DNA of 64,000 nt, taken from NCBI GenBank assembly GCA_003254925.1, contig QANZ01013790.1, forward strand, positions 334,851 through 398,850, written 5' to 3'. Source of the DNA: Chamaecrista fasciculata. Taxonomy: Eukaryota; Streptophyta; Magnoliopsida; Fabales; Fabaceae. Made by a program: the position numbers and the translations under genes. The notes beneath the pieces are model-generated. The model saw only the letters and a program-made list of their open reading frames with translations. It made no database searches and was not told the origin of the DNA. Shown here piece after piece: positions 44,901-54,700 of this stretch (its first letter is position 1; each line of letters begins with the position of its first letter).

Positions 44901-47481
44901 AAATTAAAGATGATTGATCAATCTGACATGAATCAAGCAACCACTTGAGGTCAGCATGGGATCCAAGATTTGCTCGCTTAATGTTAATGATAGGCACCGT
45001 GCAGAACTGCTCACTTTTTAAAGTTTCATTTAGGTAGAAGGCATACATGATGGTTGAAGCAACAGTTCCAATATCTGTAAAAGGTTTACATAAAATATCA
45101 ATCAAAGCTGGGATTTAGGCCATTTACATTAAGTTGGAGGAGATGATGGTGAGAAGAGCCTCTAGGTCTCAATCAATATGAAAATATATTCTAGAGGATG
45201 AACAAACTTGCAACTTGAATTACTCAAATATAGCACCAGAGCCTTGTGTCTATACAGTATACACTATAATTCCTCTTTAAAGGGGAAGAGTCTCTTAGTC
45301 AAACTTCAAAACATTCTTCCACGCCTTAAACTGAACTATGATATCAAACCCTAGAACTAGGAATGGAAAATTGAATCACACGCTACCTATTACTACTTTG
45401 GGCCATTTTCCCATATTAATAAAAACTAAGGATGTGGACAAAACAGTGCCATATAAGCTTAACAGTTCAGAAAAATTAGATAATAAATTAGAATGACTCT
45501 TAGAAGTTTAATATCTTCCAACACGAGAAATTAAATTTCAATATGGCCTAGTAACGAACAAATATGGAATCAAGTGATTTACGGAAGCATCACCAAAGTA
45601 TAGGGGTGAGGTGAAATTTTGAGATATTTTTGTAACCGGACGGAAGTGACACTTGAAGTTCACAAAAGGGTTGCCTCATTTTCTAATTGTAGGTTAAACT
45701 AATTAATGAGTTGCAATTAATTACTTCTCAATCAATAATAAAAGAATAGGAAGATGGGATTACCAGCATTAGCTTCCCCCATCACGGCATGTAAGAATCT
45801 CCCAGGGACACCAGCAATCACATCATCCTTTCTTGCTCTCAAATATGCATTTAGCTCGCTCATGCTTTCACATGATTCAACAATTTCCATTTCTGGTGAA
45901 AGTCCATTATAATATTCAGCTGCAGATATTGGAAATGAGATGTTTGGCAGTTTTTCTTTTCGTCCAGTGACAATGTATGTCTTTTCAAATTTGGGTCTAG
46001 CAGGTGCTTCTAAAGCAGTATGCTTTTCATCAGATTCAGAGGTCCTGGGGCTACAGCCATTTCCAACATATTTTGAATACAACTCATTCAGTTCAGACTT
46101 AACACCTAGTTGTACAAATGGAGTAATTTGTTCGGTCTTTAACCATCTCTCAGATGAAGAACGTCCAAAAGGTTCAGGATCTGAGAATGCAAATGGCAAG
46201 GCCATGATGCCTCCAGTAATATCTGAGACACTTTTATTGAGTCGGGTGTCACAACTATCTGACACAGATCTGTCAACATTGATGCTGTTTGATCTTCTGT
46301 GAGAGTCCAAGAGAGCTTGATCATCAGTTCTTTCAAGGCCAGTTCTTCGAAGGCCATTATATAATGGACTATCTCTAGCACGAATATATGTTTCCTGCTA
46401 GGTAGTAAAAAGAAAAAAAGAAAAGAACGTAATTATGGACTGGGACAATTGTTATGTGAGCACAGAAGCAATTTTAGTTCTTACAAAAACACATGCAGAG
46501 AAACTAGAAAAATGAATTCAAAAGAAATAATTTATAGAGCAAAAGTAATTCTTTGCAAGTTGTGCTATAATCTAAAAATCAAATCGTAAGGCAATTATTA
46601 AGGAAAACTAATGCAAGAATAATTGATGAAGCATTTCTAGAACAATATTGAGTTTTATACCATCATAGATTTAATGCCTCAAATGTAAAGCTACGGCACA
46701 AGAATATTTTGCAGCTCTAGTATCCTATCCCAAAAATATTCTACCACCAGCTGCTAAAAATTTAAACAGAAAATGAAGCAGCCTATAAAGCACAGACACT
46801 GACGAAAAGCTATATTCCCAAAATTACATGACATGACAGACACACACATATATTTGGTCAAAGTACAAATTTGGTCTCATATCTTTGCAAAAGATCCCAA
46901 AGTGGTCCCATATCCTTTTGCAAAGATATGGGACCACTTCTGCACTTGATCTAAAGATATAGGACCAATTCTGCAATTGACCCAAAAATATGAGACCAAA
47001 TTGGAAACTGACCCAAAGATATAGGACCAAAAGTGTAACAAAAAAAGATATGGGACCAAATTTGTATTTTGACCTATATATTTTGTAATTCCAATAATTG
47101 ACAAAAAAAAAAAAGAGACCGTTAAATATTTATAAATTTTAATGAAATTTTCAAAAATTATAATACCATGAAATATATGATATGTGTCAATTTTTCCTAT
47201 TCTTCAATGTGTTGGAGCTGCTAAAAATATGTGATATGTGTGAATATACAATATAATTTAATCACTGGACGCAATCCCATAAGTGGATCAGAATCACACC
47301 AAGGAATGAAGCAAAAAAACACAAAGCATTAAAAGGAGACGACATGGATTGGAGATTGGCGTAGTTAATTGCAGAGAGTAAAATAAAACCAACTGATAGT
47401 GAGCTGAAAAGGGTAAGAAATTTGGAATAGTAATTAATAAACCTGTCGATTGCGCGCAATTGTCGCTCCGGCGTTGTTCAT
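38971..47481 (-). CDS. PRUNE-like DHHA2-domain protein (plant exopolyphosphatase-PRUNE family)
   Basis: Thirteen exons in transcript order: 47481-47443, 46394-45764, 45074-44890, 44011-43931, 43850-43809, 43705-43661, 42687-42601, 42326-42200, 40903-40823, 40229-40122, 39793-39729, 39326-39221, 39074-38971. All introns are GT-AG, phases close, and the product is 566 residues. The first 140 or so residues are serine-rich and unlike animal PRUNE. Family landmarks then follow: GVPGRFLHAVMGEANADIGTVAS, VPIINIKRANL, LIFADE, IDLSYYDLYGSLKIVLLKGSK, LLLAGILLDTANLTDPR (D377), KYITSLL and a DHHA2-like C-terminus ending in EEFVGIRNNA. PRUNE proteins are phosphoesterases, but here the DHH triad is replaced by LKGSK (302-306) and the DxD site keeps only D224. 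Loss of catalysis is therefore likely. The start is the only ATG in exon 1. Confidence 0.87.
41009..41418. mobile_element. MITE with AGGRTATGTTTG ends in PRUNE-like intron 8
   Basis: AGGATATGTTTG at the left pairs with CAAACATACCCT at the right, and AGAAGGGAATAGAGG pairs with CCTCTATTCCCTTCT further in. The middle has a second inverted pair (ATTGTGGATAGAAGGGAAGG with its diverged partner). No coding capacity. A target duplication could not be fixed, so the superfamily is left open. Confidence 0.6.
42698..42902. repeat. Diverged tandem duplication in PRUNE-like intron 7
   Basis: GGGTAACATAATCAACTGTTATGG...GCAAGGTTCATGTGATTCTGG is followed directly by a second copy with a small insertion and several substitutions (unit about 98-106 bp). 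It lies just left of the 42925 palindrome. Confidence 0.7.
42925..43095. mobile_element. 171-bp foldback element with TGTTAG/CTAACA ends and 5-bp target duplication
   Basis: Two arms of about 66 bp are near-perfect inverted copies. The left begins TGTTAGATTGATAGAATATC; the right ends GATATTCTATCCATCTAACA. A loop of about 38 bp joins them. Both flanks read ATATC (42920-42924 and 43096-43100). TG...CA ends and a 5-bp duplication look like an LTR, but the palindrome looks like a MITE. It is in intron 7 of the PRUNE-like gene and would form a strong hairpin in the pre-mRNA. Confidence 0.8.
46856..47074. mobile_element. Small Mutator-type MITE in PRUNE-like intron 1
   Basis: Ends GGTCAAAGTACAAATTTGGTC and, at the right, GACCAAATTTGTATTTTGACC are inverted copies. 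Flanks CATATATTT and TATATATTT match at 8 of 9 positions. The interior is AAAGATATGGGACC and its inverse. It is the smallest of the four family members in this window (219 bp). Confidence 0.8.
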
Positions 47482-47758
47482 GATGGCGATGAAAAATGCG
47501 AGAAGAAAAGTGAGAAGGTGATGCGAGTTTTGAGGGAGGAAGTCGAAAGAAGACAAAATTGAAAAATGTTGGAAACTCCGATAGGGTCGGCTCGGCGGCA
47601 TCCATTATCGCTATGTCACTTCTTCTACCTTGTAGTTTTGTCCGATTCGATGCGAATTCAAAATCCAAATGCAACGCCATATATATCACTACAACTGCAA
47701 TCGCATTATTTCGATCTAGCTTTTAACGACCAGTTTACCGGGCTCTTATTTATTTATT
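47482..47758 (-). promoter_or_regulatory. Promoter and leader of the PRUNE-like gene
   Basis: Only 277 bases separate the PRUNE-like start codon from the first of three Mutator-type elements. The sequence is not as AT-rich as the spacer and includes a TC-rich leader-like stretch. The core promoter must lie here or inside the transposon block. Confidence 0.4.
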
Positions 47759-48587
47759 GGCTTAAGTGCACTTTTGGTCCCATAACTATGACAAAGGTTT
47801 CATTTTGGTCCCATAACTTTTTTTGTTGCAATTTTGGTCCCATAACTATGACAAAGGTTTCACTTTAGTCCCATAACATTTTTTGTTGCAATTTTGGTCC
47901 CATAACTTCTCAAAAGGTTCCACCGTTAGTCCCTTGGTGAATTCCATTTATATTTAGCCATTAAGTATGACGTGGCATAGTAACTAGGATCATGATGTGG
48001 CAAAATAAGATGAAGTGGACTGAAATAGGAACTATATGCAACATATTAAAACTTATCTATACCCAACCACCATATATACAAAGAGTGGTACTGACAGTGA
48101 CCAATCTGGTGGGGAAGAAGAGGCTTCAAGCAGAAGGTACCGACGAAGTCGATGGGATCCTTAGCCAAAGTTGCACGACCAAAGCGGCGGCGACGACAAA
48201 TCGGGAAGCGGAACGAGGAAGAGGAAATCCCGTTGGGCTGACGAGGAAGAGGAAGTACCACTCTTTGTATATATTGTGGTTGGCTATAGATAAGTTTTAA
48301 TATGTTGCATATAGATCCTATTTCAGTCCATTTCATCTTATTTTGCCACATCGTGATCCTAGTCACTATGTCACGTCATACTTAACGGCTAAATATGGAT
48401 GGAATTCACCAAGGGACTAACGGTGGAACCTTTTGAGAAGATATGGGACCAAAATTGCAACAAAAAAAGTTATGGGACAAAAATGAAACCTTTGTCATAG
48501 TTATGGGACCAAAATTGCAACAAAAAAAGTTATGGGACCAAAATGAAACCTTTGTCATAGTTATGGGACCAAAAGTGCACTTAAGCC
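47759..48587. mobile_element. Mutator-type element with about 320-bp TIRs and a GC-rich core
   Basis: The left end GGCTTAAGTGCACTTTTGGTC is mirrored exactly by the right end GACCAAAAGTGCACTTAAGCC. Arms extend inward through GTGGCAAAATAAGATGAAGTG (left) and its inverse (right) up to the ACCACTCTTTGTATA pair. TTATTTATT flanks both sides (47750-47758, 48588-48596), a perfect 9-bp duplication. The unpaired centre (about 48100-48255) is strikingly GC-rich and could be captured host sequence. Confidence 0.88.
48100..48255. other. GC-rich core of the 47759 element, possible captured gene fragment
   Basis: About 155 bases rich in CGACGAAGTCGATGGG, GCGGCGGCGACGAC and GAGGAAGAGG motifs, in contrast to the AT-rich arms. 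On the minus strand it is open ([19 protein letters not shown] among others). I cannot identify a parent gene. Pack-MULEs carry such fragments, so acquisition is a reasonable inference. Confidence 0.4.
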
Positions 48588-48603
48588 TTATTTATTTATT
48601 TAT

Positions 48604-49087
48604 GGGGAAATTGCAATTTCCCCACCCTGAAATATGTGTTCAATTGCAAAGTACCCCCTGATCTATGAAAAATAACAATTAACCCCCCAATGTATTAATT
48701 TCGTAGCAACGTCCTCCCAACAGTTAATGACACTGTTAACTTTTTTATATTAAACTCCTTGTAAGTTGTATAAATACTTCATAAAATGGTCAAGTGACAT
48801 AATTTTATATAACATGTGCAACCCAACAGTTAATGACACTGTTAACTTTTTTATATTAAACTCCTTGTAAGTTGTATAAATACTTCATAAAATGGTCAAG
48901 TGACATAATTTTATATAACATGTGCAACTCATATGAGACGTAAAAAATAAAAGGTTAACAGTGTTAAAAACGGTTGGGGGACATTGCTAAGAAAATAATA
49001 GATTACAGAGTTAATTGTAATTTTTCATAGATTAGGGGTACATTGCAATTGAATACATAGTTCAGGGTGAGTAAATGCAATTTCCCC
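48604..49087. mobile_element. Mutator-type MITE with GGGGAAATTGC ends
   Basis: The left end GGGGAAATTGCAATTTCCCC is itself a palindrome, followed by ACCCTGAAATATG. The right end reads TTCAGGGTGAGTAAATGCAATTTCCCC. Arms continue through CATAGATT/GATCTATG and AACAGTGTTAA. TTTATTTAT flanks both sides (48595-48603, 49088-49096), a perfect 9-bp duplication. The centre holds an exact 106-bp tandem duplication. This TIR family differs from its two neighbours. Confidence 0.85.
48716..48927. repeat. Exact 106-bp tandem duplication inside the 48604 element
   Basis: CCAACAGTTAATGACACTGT... through ...TATAACATGTGCAAC occurs twice in succession with a period of 106 bases and no difference that I can see, so it is recent. 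Confidence 0.85.
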
Positions 49088-49100
49088 TTTATTTATTTTT

Positions 49101-49502
49101 GGCCAAAGTGAAAATTTGGTCCTATATCTTTGGCTCTGTTCCCAATTTGGTCTTATATCTTTTTTTGTTGCATTTTCGGTCTCATATCTTTAGGTCAGGT
49201 CCCAATTTGGGCCCATATAATTTTTTTGTAGCAGAATTAATCTCATATCTTTGGGTCGGTTGCAAAATTGGTTCTATATCTTTAGGTCAGGTGTAGAAGT
49301 GGTCTTATATTTTTGTAAAATAATCAATTAACAATTGATCTTTTTGTAAAGATATGAAACCAATTATGCAACCTAACCAAAAGATATGAGACCAAATTAG
49401 GACCTTTTGCAAAGATATGAGACAAACAATGCAATAAAAAAATATACATGACCAAATTGGAACTTAGCGAAAGATATGAGACTAAATTTACACACTTTGA
49501 CC
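49101..49502. mobile_element. Mutator-type MITE with GGCCAAAGTG ends
   Basis: The left end GGCCAAAGTGAAAATTTGGTC pairs with the right end GACTAAATTTACACACTTTGACC. The interior is the same ATATCTTTGGGTC / AAAGATATGAGACC inverted series seen at 9166 and 46856. TTTATTTTT flanks both sides (49092-49100, 49503-49511), a perfect 9-bp duplication. Confidence 0.87.
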
Positions 49503-49511
49503 TTTATTTTT

Positions 49512-49921
49512 TCTCAAAACCACATTTTTTTTTCTTCTTCAAATTATGAAATCAGTTTCATTTCAATTTAAATTTTTTTTCTATTTTATTCCTCATGTTT
49601 TTATATTTTAAAGACTAAAATAATACTAATCTCATAATTTAAAAATTAAAATGGTTATTTAGCTTTCTTTGTTAAAGAAACATATAAATTAGTTGATATA
49701 ATATGAGTTCACAAATTACTGGTTGAAACTTCAGTTTTTGTTCTTGTGTTTAAAAATATGTCATAGAATTAATACATTTAAATATTCTCATCAAAAAACA
49801 AAATACATTTAAATCTTTATGTTCTTACAAATCAGTCCCTCAAATTGGACTTAAAGTTGGATTAAAGTGTCAGGTAATTTCATGTCAAAAATGATTATGT
49901 GCCTCATTCTCTAGGTCATAA
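49512..49921. other. AT-rich spacer and UTP23 3' flank
   Basis: No gene or delimited repeat. The part nearest 49922 is probably UTP23 3' UTR. Confidence 0.5.
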
Positions 49922-52510
49922 TTAACTGTTTGCTACGGTTGAGTTCTGCTGCTTGCGTTGCCTCTTCCTTTTCCTATTCCTCTTCTTGTCTCCCTCATTC
50001 TTTTCCTGCCAAACAGTAAAAACATGATATCCATTAAACTATAGAGCACCAAAACATAAATAGAAGTATAGAACTAAACTTATATAAAGCTCTTTATATC
50101 TTTGTTATAAGATTTTACCATAAACAAATAACATGTAACAAAAATTTTATGCATGACCAATTATAAGAGAGAGATTATTAGAACATTTTTGCATGACCAG
50201 GAGAGAGAAAGAATAACACTTATGATTGAAAAACCTTTTTTCTTTTTTCAAATAAATACCTTTTTGCGAAAAAGAAACATCCATGAAACCATTAGTGAAT
50301 TTAATAAGGGTAGTAAGTTGAAAAAAGATGGAAATCTTGAAAAGCCTACCTTCAATGGACCAGCGGTTTGGTTCTCATTACTTATCTTTTTCTTCTTCTT
50401 GCATGATAATGGGTTTGGGCCCTACAAAATTGAAAAGTAAGTAATTAAATTCATTATGATTAATCTGTAAGAAACTATATTAGCCAACCAACAGTTAAAA
50501 CTAATATGTGTGTGTGTGTGGGTACACAAGCAAAGATCACGGCATCATAGTGAATTATGACCTTTGCTTTCTTTCTCTTGAACTGAGGTTTGTCCTTGAT
50601 GGCCATTTGTTTCCTTGCAATACTAGTCTTTCTAGTTGACTGCACATCTATTGTTTTCTGGTCTCCTAAATCCTTGTCTTCATCAGAGGAATTTGAGGCT
50701 TTCTCACCAGCCAATGTATTCGTCAACTTAATCTTAATCATTTGATACTCCATCTCAGTGATATGTGACCGTGCTTCTTCGGAAGTTTTGACATATTCTC
50801 TCTGAAATGCCGATGGAGGTTCAAGATGAAGGGCATTTCTGAGACCAAATATGAGAGGCACACCAGGTACCTGAAAGAAAAGCATATTAACAATAATGCA
50901 TATTCAATGGCTCAATTCTAAAATTATTGCATCACTAATACCACAAATTAAACTAATAGAAGATTCAGAAACAGATAATAACAAAAACTTGCACATTTTA
51001 ATATTTTTACCATAAGAAATCATAAAGGACTATAGGAGCCAACTAGCCAAGTATAAAAGTCATTTCAGTGAAGTGCATTTTTTTAAGGCACAAAAAGAAA
51101 CATAGCTGAAAACTGAAAAATGAAACTAAGATATAACACAGAAAAGAAAATAGCATCCCAACAAATAAAATAATTGCTTTCTGGAGATTATTTAAGCATA
51201 TTGTTAATCAATTATGTTAGTGTAGAAAATAACATGCCTCGCTATATAAGTTAAAAGGATCAAAGTAATATTCAAAAAATGATAAAAATAACCTTTTGTA
51301 ACTGTTGCCGCTGCTCAGTGTCCTGACTAGCAACAAAGAAGTGCTCAGAATTACTTTCTCCAATAACCTCCTTGAAGCATTTAAGAGGGTGCTCACATCT
51401 TTCATGCCCACATCTGCATTATGGTGTTTAAACTCAGGTACAGAAAAGACATGACTATAGCAAGAGCGCAAGACCAGCATTCAAATATCATAAAATTAAT
51501 ATGCATGAACAACATCAATCCAAATTGGTTCACCATTAGATCAAAACATTCTGACAATTAAGACAAAAGGCAACTTCACTTGTTCAAACTGAAGATTGTC
51601 TCTCTTCCCAACTTTCATGTAACAACATTAACAACCTCTCCTTAGACATGTGAGACCAGTGCTTCATCCATTCTCTCTATATGACGTTGGGTATACAGAA
51701 TCACAACCATGTCAAAGTGTGCCAAAAACATTTCGTCAAGTGCTTTGGATTCGTTTTTCACAAAACCAAGCCTTGGATTAGAAGTGTATCATTTTGTGCA
51801 CCGAGATAATAACTCATACACCCTCTCAGTAATGAAAATGAATTATTAAACAGAAACTGTAGGTTCCTGGTTCAATCTCTTCTGATATTGAATCAGTCAT
51901 CTCTTGTTTATACATGACATATTAATGACAACATTAACCAAGATATGGAAATTAAGGTAAATGATATTAGTTTAACTAAGCTTTATTAGTCAAATATATG
52001 TTTAAATAAAATCAAGGGGAGGCAAACCTTGCAATGACAAGTTGACTAGCTGCTTCAAGGGTCTCAGAGAAAGCACGACCAAGTCGTTTCAACTCCTCTA
52101 AGACACATCTGCATACTCCATCCAGAAATCACACCAAGGAATGAGAATAAAAGAAAAAGAGTTTTATAATTAAAATTTTTAAATATATATATATATATAT
52201 ATATATAAATATACACACATGAGGAGACAAGACATATTCATACAAGATTGATTTGGGCAATGAAACAGAGGGTAAAAACTTAATCGACTCTAAAATATAA
52301 AAATCAGAAAAACACAGACCTAGTTGTAAAGAGCTTGACATTAGAATTGAGGATATTGGCAATGGCATCGTCAGCAGGGGTTATCTTATGGCTAAGAAGG
52401 TGGTGCACAAAAGTTCCATCACATAAAACCTTGAAAGGCTTTCGAAAACCAAAGCAAGAAGTGTAAAACGTCACAATCTTCCTATGCTTCTTCTGCTTCT
52501 TCACCTTCAT
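49922..52510 (-). CDS. UTP23: rRNA-processing protein UTP23 (PIN-domain SSU processome factor)
   Basis: Six coding exons in transcript order: 52510-52320, 52108-52028, 51413-51293, 50870-50562, 50421-50350, 50005-49922. GT-AG throughout, 285 residues. UTP23 acts in the nucleolus in 18S rRNA maturation, helping release snR30/U17. The basic N-terminus MKVKKQKKHRK leads into the PIN domain with VLCDGTFVHHLL (D31) and VASQDTEQR (D122). A CCHC zinc motif (C92, H94/H99, C97, C103) lies within it. VPGVPLIFGLRNALHLEPPS closes the domain. The tail is acidic, then strongly basic (KGPNPLSCKKKKK, KKRNRKRKRQRKQQ), as in the family. Upstream, GT at 53439-53440 and an acceptor near 52519 suggest a 5'-UTR intron. 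Confidence 0.93.
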
Positions 52511-53660
52511 CTGTGAAACCTACCAGAATGCAAGTATCACCATATAGTAATTCAGGTAAACTTTCATCATTACAGGGCCAACAGAACATTATAACTTTGC
52601 ATGAATTATCTGTTATATTATGTCATACCATTAAATTAAGTCAACTTAATAGTCAAGATATCATATTAATTTAGCCAGTGAGGGTGAAATCCTCCCTCAA
52701 TTCTGATGGAGGAAAATACGGAAACAAAAATAAATACATAATACATCCAACAATTGGAACAATCAAAACAGGCCAGCTCAAGCCATCCATAAACAGGCCT
52801 GACCATATCCTATTGATCAAAAGGGCTACAATGTATAACTTCATAATTGGCCCAGCAGGCTCATAAGCTAAATGCCAATTAATTATATTGAAAGTATATG
52901 AGTATGGATACCTATATGGCAACAATACAGCATATCAAATATAAAGTAAACATGTGTGAAATGTGCTTCAATGTTTGACCAAAGCCAAATACTTAAGCAA
53001 TAATTTTACTTCGAGCAAGAGCAAAACCTCTCATTTCTCCGGGTCCAACTAAATCAACATCTCATTTTACACAAACCACCAAAGATCATAACATTAATAC
53101 ACCCCTAATTGTTTCAACCAAAATTATATGAAATTAGCATCACACGAAGCAAGCAAACTATAATGAAAAATAGAGAGCTATCAAGATTCATACAGTGTAT
53201 GCCCAAAACAGACATCAAAACCTTAGCCATCTTTATTCAATCAGAAGCAAGCCAAAGAAAACACTTCTGCCAATGACTAAATCACACAATCATATTATAA
53301 GAGAGCCAAGAGGCAAGAACTATCTTAAAGGGAACATAATCACCCACTAGAGCCAAAACCTCATCATTAAATATACTCCTGAAAAGGAGTAATCCATAAG
53401 CTAAAGAATCTGAAGGTGAGAGCCAAGTGTGTGCATTACCTGTGTAACGAGCTCGCAGAAACAGTGACAAACTGACAATCGTAGAAATTAAGCTGCCGGC
53501 CGTCGACGACAAACGCTGTAAATAGACTTTACTTCTCCGGCGAACTCCTCTCTTTTCTAGGTCGGTGGTGCCGCCGGCGTGACTGTGAAGAAGCGTGAGC
53601 AATGCAGTCAAGATCGAGATCTTACTCAAGATCGGAAGGGGCATAAGATAGATCGAATCG
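52511..53660 (-). promoter_or_regulatory. UTP23 leader region with a probable 5'-UTR intron
   Basis: A GC-richer block (53440-53650) looks like a leader exon ending CGTTACACAG|GTAATGC on the minus strand. A TAG acceptor sits nine bases before the start codon. The 120-codon frame 53282-53644 in this block crosses the donor and has no recognised homology, so I read it as leader, not gene. Confidence 0.45.
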
Positions 53661-54623
53661 TAAGATCGAATCGAGGATCGTAAGATCCTATGAATTTCCT
53701 AAAAAAAATATTATATAAATCATATAAACAATTACTAATATTTATTTATGTATATATATATATATATATAAAAATGCTCATAAGTCATAAATTCATCTTA
53801 TAACTTATGAGTATGTATAATAATATAAATGCTTATACCATGTCTCAAAATCCTTATCTTTTTTTATATAATAAGACATGAAAACAACATACAACAAAGG
53901 AAAGATTAAAAGCTACAGAGATTGACAACTAAAGCTATCCTATTCCCATTGACCAGAAACCATGCGAAACTGGTAGGGACCAATTCGCCTTAAAATCTTC
54001 CCAAACTAATGAAGGGCATGTAATTAAAATAACACATCCTTAATGAAGCTAAGCTACACAGATTTCTGCACAGTGATATGGGAATCCAAAATAACCTGTT
54101 TTACATCCTTATCCAACATCATCAATTTATAGTCTCAAAAACATGCAATTAACTAATATCAAGATGTCTAAAATGTTTATCATAAGTTCAGTCAAAAGCT
54201 AATTTTTTGTACAGAAAATTGTTGAGCTAATATGTAACATTTGTTTTGCTCTAAAGAAATTAAAGGCATTAATCAATTGCAGAATTAATTATTATACACA
54301 AGAAGCCAAGACTAAGATACTAATCTCCAATTACTACAATTTCAAAGGCTCCAACGTTGACTGTTTATGGGACAATCAGATTCGAACTTGGCGTTTGTTG
54401 TAAATGGGATTGATATTTGGTATTATTCTCAGTCATTTTAGAATATGCCTATCTCCAATAATTACTCTTCCCTATTTCTTATGTTGTTTATATAATACCA
54501 GAAAACACTAACAGAGACACACCAATCAAAGGGCCAAATTCTTCCTGAACTAATCACCAAGATTAGAGTTCACTCAGTTCAGACTTCAGACACAACGCAA
54601 AATAAGATTGGAGTTCAGACAAA

Positions 54624-54700
54624 CCGACGACGACGACGACGTGAAGCTGACGACTGGACGAAGATGACGCGCCGGCGACGACGACGACGACGGTATGATG
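54624..54700. repeat. Imperfect (ACG)n tract
   Basis: Runs of GACGACGACGACGACG separated by GTGAAG and GCGCCGGC, giving serine/arginine-rich shadow frames on both strands. A low-complexity tract, not a gene by itself. Confidence 0.6.

Noticed and set aside
45940..46302. Plus-strand 120-codon frame
   Set aside because: Antisense to exon 2 of the PRUNE-like gene, which fits a complete 13-exon chain.
47992..48366. Frames on both strands across the 47759 element
   Set aside because: They run through the inverted-repeat arms and give mirror-image translations; only the GC-rich core is worth comparing with genes.
53282..53644. Minus-strand 120-codon frame upstream of UTP23
   Set aside because: It crosses a good donor site (53440) and has no family signature; better read as 5' leader exon plus intron of UTP23.
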